Assembly: GCA_023390815.1 (NCBI GenBank)
Contig: JAEWCC010000056.1
Coordinates: 1 to 25,656, forward strand
Length of the DNA stretch: 25,656 nt
Reading direction: 5' to 3'
Origin: Bacillota bacterium
GTDB lineage: Bacteria; Bacillota; Clostridia; Christensenellales; SZUA-584
The position numbers were made by a program, and so were the translations under genes. Shown piece after piece: positions 22,204 to 25,656 of the stretch; position 1 is the first letter of the stretch; each line of letters opens with the position of its first letter. The notes beneath the pieces are model-generated. The model had not been told where the DNA came from. It searched no databases and worked only from the letters and a program-made list of their open reading frames with translations.

Positions 22204-23721
22204 GTGAATAAACGAATTCTAACACTCGTTTTGGTCGCCATGCTGGCTGTTCTTGCGTTTGTTTACATTTTTGTTTACGAGGAACGGGACCAGACGAAAC
22301 CAACCGTCACCCCCACCCATCTGAACGGAACAAGCTTTGAAAATCTGGATTTGCCGGATGGGTATGACATCCGGCAGTTTGAAGGCATGACGCTGCGCTT
22401 CATCGTGGAGAACAACCGCCACGCGACCATACTCCTCAACAAAAGCCAGGAGTTTTCTGAACTCACAGGCATCAATATGAAAATCATCGCCGTCGATTTT
22501 GATACGCTCGTGCAGAAAATCAATCTGGATTTTATCTCCAAAGCCGGGCAATATCAAATCGTCTATGTGGACCCATACCAGACGCTCAATCGTTTTTATA
22601 ATTGCTTCGAGGTGCTGAACGCCTATAACGAGAACCCGGACATGCCCCATGTAAAAGGATTTATGGATGATTTCTCCGAGTTTCAAACCCAGACGATCTC
22701 GTATTTTGAGAACGCCGAAAATGTCTATACGATTCCTTTCGACAGTACGACCATGATCCTGTTCTATCGAAAGGACATTTTCGAGAAATATGCCGATCAG
22801 TTCTACCAGGAAAAGGGGTATGACTGGACTCCCGGTAGAGAGGGCTTCACATGGGAACGTTACATTGAAATCGCAGAGTGGATTAACGGGCATGTGCCGG
22901 ATGACGAAGTCCGATACGGCTGCAGCGCGATGGCGCAGGAGCACAACTCGATATTCTGCGAGTTCTCCAATGTGCTGTCGGCATATGGCGGCGACTATTT
23001 TGCCGACGACTATATCAATACACTGGGCCGCAAATCGTTTACCCGCATCCGTGTGCTTGACGAACCGTTTTTGCAGGCGCTGGACGTCTACAAACAGGTC
23101 GTGCAGGCCGCTGCGCCGGAGAGCGTCAACTGGAACTGGACGGACGCAGCCGATGCGTTCCGCAACGGCGAGATCGCGATGATGCTCAACTGGGATGAAA
23201 ACTATCCATACCTGAACGACCCTTACTCCTCCAACGTATCCGGGAACGTCGGCTGCGCCATATTGCCCTCTGGCAGCCGCGGGAGCGCCAATATCTTCGG
23301 CGGTTCAGGAATCGGTATCAACAAGTTTGCCACAGAGGAAGAGAAGCAAGCAGCATGGCTGTTCATCACGTGGGCGACTTCGCAGGAAATGCAGCGCGAA
23401 GTTCTTCTCAACCCCGAAGGAGGCAATCTGCCCTCCCGGCTGTCTGTCTACGAAGAACCGGACATCCAGCGCGCGCTGACCGGGAATACGGCGCAGCCGT
23501 TACTCAATGATGAGTTGGTAAAGACCGTGCTGAAGGCGTGGGAACCGGAGAACCTGTACCTGCGGCCCAAGGTATCCAACTTTTATTACATTGAACAGGT
23601 ACTGAATAGAAATCTCCACAACTTTGTAAGCGGAGATTTGAGCAGCCTTGAGGTCAGCCAGCGGATATACCAGGCTTTTGTGGATATCATGGGCAGAACC
23701 CGCGCGGGAGGGCAGCCATGA
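22204..23721 (+). CDS. Membrane-anchored extracellular solute-binding protein (family 1 type)
   Basis: A 505-residue protein of the ABC-type sugar-binding (family 1, MalE/UgpB-like) fold. Residues 5-25 are one hydrophobic span after MNKR; there is no lipobox cysteine and no A-x-A cleavage site, and no cysteine occurs until past residue 130, so the protein should stay tethered by an uncleaved anchor. The binding domain (~60-490) shows the family hinge features VYTIPFDSTTMILFYRKDIFE (given by position ~174-194), GEIAMMLNWDENY (~322-334) and the late GGSGIGINKFATEEEKQAAW (~368-387). The GTG start is chosen for GGGAGGT (22192-22198). It overlaps the histidine kinase gene by 4 bases, and no ABC permease gene is seen in the window, so it probably serves sensing, not only uptake. 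Confidence 0.88.
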   Translation: MNKRILTLVLVAMLAVLAFVYIFVYEERDQTKPTVTPTHLNGTSFENLDLPDGYDIRQFEGMTLRFIVENNRHATILLNKSQEFSELTGINMKIIAVDFDTLVQKINLDFISKAGQYQIVYVDPYQTLNRFYNCFEVLNAYNENPDMPHVKGFMDDFSEFQTQTISYFENAENVYTIPFDSTTMILFYRKDIFEKYADQFYQEKGYDWTPGREGFTWERYIEIAEWINGHVPDDEVRYGCSAMAQEHNSIFCEFSNVLSAYGGDYFADDYINTLGRKSFTRIRVLDEPFLQALDVYKQVVQAAAPESVNWNWTDAADAFRNGEIAMMLNWDENYPYLNDPYSSNVSGNVGCAILPSGSRGSANIFGGSGIGINKFATEEEKQAAWLFITWATSQEMQREVLLNPEGGNLPSRLSVYEEPDIQRALTGNTAQPLLNDELVKTVLKAWEPENLYLRPKVSNFYYIEQVLNRNLHNFVSGDLSSLEVSQRIYQAFVDIMGRTRAGGQP

Positions 23722-25451
23722 AACGACGCGGAATTTCTTCATCGCTGCGGCTGAAGCTTGGCATCATCGCCGTCATCCTGATTGCCATACCCCTGATGGC
23801 GGTATCGGTGACTTACACCCGAACCGTCAAGGAGATCATATCCAAAAAATATACCGAGACGGCAATACAATCGGTATACGAGGCCAGCGAACAGATCGAT
23901 TTCATATTGCGCGATGTGGAAGACTTCTCGACGGTCATCATCTCCAACGCGGAGCTTTTGGAGATGGCCGAGAACCCGGGGCTGTTCAGCAAGGACCAGT
24001 TCAACTCGCTGCTCAGGGCCTTTATCCTTTCCCGCGACGATATTGAAGTGATAAACCTGGTGCTGAGTAACGGCACCTATTCGATCGGCGCCAACATGAT
24101 CGACGCAAAATCCCCCGTTCAGCCAGAGCTGCAGGCTTCGTCCGGACAGCCGGTGTGGCTGGACACCGAAAGCCACACCATCGAAATTCTCTCGGGCAAA
24201 TTCCCCAAGAACTATTTTGCGCTGGGGCGCAAGATCATCAACTACAACACGCTGGAGGATTCGGGTTATCTCGTCATCGACCTGGAGGAGGTTATGCTCG
24301 AACAGGCTTATAAGAGCCTGCTGGACGGAGATTTCGAGGACATCTATATCTGCGACGACACGGGCACGATCATCAGCCATACGGACAAGAAGAAAATCGG
24401 CAGCACGATCAAATTCAAGCCTTACGCACAAAGCATACTCAACACCAGCACACATAAAGGGTATTTTGAGTTCTTTGAGGACGTTGATAAGGTCGCCATC
24501 TATTCCACGATATCCAGCAACGGCTGGAAGATCATCAAAACGCTGCCGACCAGCTATCTGTACAAAGAAATCAACGACATGCAGCGGGATTTTCTGATAT
24601 TCGGCGTGTTCTACGGCGTGGCCATCATCCTGTTCATGATATTCTTCTCCGTGCGATATACGGATCCCATGATGAAGATGATGGGCGTTATCAAAAAGGT
24701 GGAGCAGGGCGACCTCTCCGCGCGCACCGTAATATCCACCAACGACGAGGTGGGGCAGCTCGGCCGCAGCCTCAACAACATGATAGGCGAGATGCAGAAT
24801 CTGATCGACCGGCTCATCAAAGAGGAGCAGGAGAAAAAGGAGGTGGAGCTCGAAGCACTCCACGCACAGATCAACCCGCATTTCCTGTACAACACGCTCA
24901 ACACCATCAAGTGGATGGCCAAGATCCAGGGCAACACCAGCGTGAGCCGCGCGATCGTCGCCCTGATCAAGCTGCTGCGCGTAAGCACCAACCTCGGCAC
25001 CGATATGATCACGCTGCGGGAGGAGCTTGACTATGTGGACAACTATGTCGTGATACAGAAGCTGAAATACAACGAAGCCATCAACATGAAGCATCATATC
25101 GAGGAGTCTTGCCTGGATACGATGATGCCCAAGCTGATATTGCAGCCCATCGTGGAAAACGCAATCATCTACGGCATCTCCGAGGACCATAAGGATATCA
25201 ATATCGATATTACCGCTTACAGGCGTGACAGGGAGTTATTTATCGAAATTACGGATGACGGCCCGGGCATCCGAACGGAAATCGTAGAGACGATCCTCCG
25301 CGACAAGTCGGACAAGAACCGGTTCAGCAAGGTGGGGTTGAATAATATCAACCAGCGCATCAAACTCTATTATGGCGGTGAGTATGGCCTGAGCATTGAA
25401 ACCGAAATGGGCGCGGGGACTAAGGTTATCGTCAGGATTCCGGCAGGCTGA
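23718..25451 (+). CDS. YesM-type sensor histidine kinase
   Basis: A 577-residue membrane kinase. TM1 spans ~12-32; an extracellular Cache-type sensor domain spans ~33-288; TM2 ~291-312; HAMP ~315-365; then the His_kinase domain typical of YesM/LytS-like proteins with LHAQINPHFLYNTLN (phosphorylated H388 in the N-P-H-F-L-Y-N motif), and an ATPase domain with the N-box VENAIIYG (~479-486) and DDGPGI (~513-518). It senses an outside signal and passes phosphate to the response regulator that follows. Such kinases usually govern sugar-uptake and glycan-use genes. The ATG overlaps the TGA of the binding-protein gene (ATGA), a sign of tight coupling, and its stop overlaps the ribosome site of the regulator gene. 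Confidence 0.95.
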   Translation: MKRRGISSSLRLKLGIIAVILIAIPLMAVSVTYTRTVKEIISKKYTETAIQSVYEASEQIDFILRDVEDFSTVIISNAELLEMAENPGLFSKDQFNSLLRAFILSRDDIEVINLVLSNGTYSIGANMIDAKSPVQPELQASSGQPVWLDTESHTIEILSGKFPKNYFALGRKIINYNTLEDSGYLVIDLEEVMLEQAYKSLLDGDFEDIYICDDTGTIISHTDKKKIGSTIKFKPYAQSILNTSTHKGYFEFFEDVDKVAIYSTISSNGWKIIKTLPTSYLYKEINDMQRDFLIFGVFYGVAIILFMIFFSVRYTDPMMKMMGVIKKVEQGDLSARTVISTNDEVGQLGRSLNNMIGEMQNLIDRLIKEEQEKKEVELEALHAQINPHFLYNTLNTIKWMAKIQGNTSVSRAIVALIKLLRVSTNLGTDMITLREELDYVDNYVVIQKLKYNEAINMKHHIEESCLDTMMPKLILQPIVENAIIYGISEDHKDINIDITAYRRDRELFIEITDDGPGIRTEIVETILRDKSDKNRFSKVGLNNINQRIKLYYGGEYGLSIETEMGAGTKVIVRIPAG

Positions 25452-25460
25452 GGAGGCAAC

Positions 25461-25656
25461 ATGTACAAGGTATTGATCGTCGACGACGAAGTTTTGTTAA
25501 GAGTAGGCCTTAAAACCACGATCAATTGGGAACAGGCCGGTTTTACTGTGGTGGCAGAGGCTACCAACGGTGAGCAGGGGTATGAGCAGTACAAGAAGCA
25601 CGAGCCTGACGTGGTCATCACCGACATCAAAATGCCTAAGCGGGATGGTATATGGC
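25461..25656 (+). CDS. YesN-type response regulator, N-terminal part (cut by window edge)
   Basis: Sixty-five codons are present. The receiver domain starts MYKVLIVDDEVLLRVGLK; the acidic pair is D9-D10, and the phospho-accepting aspartate is in VVITDIKMPKRDG (D55). The pattern DDE-LLRVGL-K-INW-GF matches YesN-type regulators, which carry an AraC-type DNA-binding domain at the C-terminus, outside this window. AGGAGG (25451-25456) overlaps the stop of the kinase gene. It completes the binding protein, kinase and regulator set. Confidence 0.9.
   Translation, partial: MYKVLIVDDEVLLRVGLKTTINWEQAGFTVVAEATNGEQGYEQYKKHEPDVVITDIKMPKRDGIW

Noticed and set aside
23739..25190. A 483-codon open frame opposite the histidine kinase
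   Set aside because: It is antisense to a gene with complete kinase motifs; its protein is rich in H, D and V in the way expected of a mirror frame.
1..25656. Search for tRNA, rRNA, CRISPR arrays, insertion sequences, phage genes and attachment sites
   Set aside because: No cloverleaf, repeat-spacer pattern, transposase, integrase or long terminal inverted repeat was recognised by eye; a covariance-model scan could still find a small RNA.

Overview
The window looks like a chromosomal stretch from a GC-moderate (mid-50s % by eye) low-GC-lineage Firmicute, most likely a clostridial (Christensenellales/Oscillospirales-like) anaerobe. The signs are strong AGGAGG-type ribosome binding sites, TTG and GTG starts, a YesM/YesN-type two-component system, a PspA/TPM envelope module and a Prx6-like peroxiredoxin. 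No rRNA, tRNA, CRISPR array, insertion sequence or phage gene was seen. Two genes are cut by the window edges: the GNAT acetyltransferase at the left and the response regulator at the right.

Layout. 1-1262 (minus): a tandem-GNAT acetyltransferase and mscL. 1460-1888 (plus): a small lipoprotein. 1895-4292 (minus): three overlapping paralogous three-span membrane proteins of unknown function, divergent from 4454-5641 (plus), which holds a promoter, a 16-codon leader ORF, a three-segment RNA switch and an RsgA-type GTPase. 5704-7470 (minus): an EAL-CBS-GGDEF cyclic-di-GMP protein. 7854-11488 (plus): an envelope module made of a zinc-ribbon membrane protein with five beta-type repeats, a glycine-rich TPM-domain protein and PspA. 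11634-12844 (minus): two flavodoxin-fold oxidoreductases controlled by a divergent TetR (12953-13552) through twin palindromic operators. 13657-14397 (plus): a peroxiredoxin.

14472-20739 (minus) appears to be one catabolic gene cluster: AtuA-like (DUF1446), DUF4387, a CitMHS-family carboxylate transporter, an RraA-like aldolase/decarboxylase, a D-2-hydroxyacid (glycerate) dehydrogenase and glycerate 2-kinase. A divergent LysR regulator (21017-21943) sits next to it. My inference is that it imports a di- or tricarboxylate and funnels it through a hydroxypyruvate-like C3 unit and D-glycerate to 2-phosphoglycerate. The substrate is unknown and the AtuA/DUF4387 step has no assigned chemistry that I know of.

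22204-25656 (plus) holds a solute-binding protein anchored by an uncleaved transmembrane segment instead of a lipid. Its gene overlaps that of a YesM-type histidine kinase, followed by a YesN-type regulator. This looks like a three-component sugar-sensing system. The items most worth follow-up are the rsgA leader switch (4454-4620), the carboxylate cluster with AtuA/DUF4387, the triplicated membrane proteins and the anchored binding protein/kinase pair.
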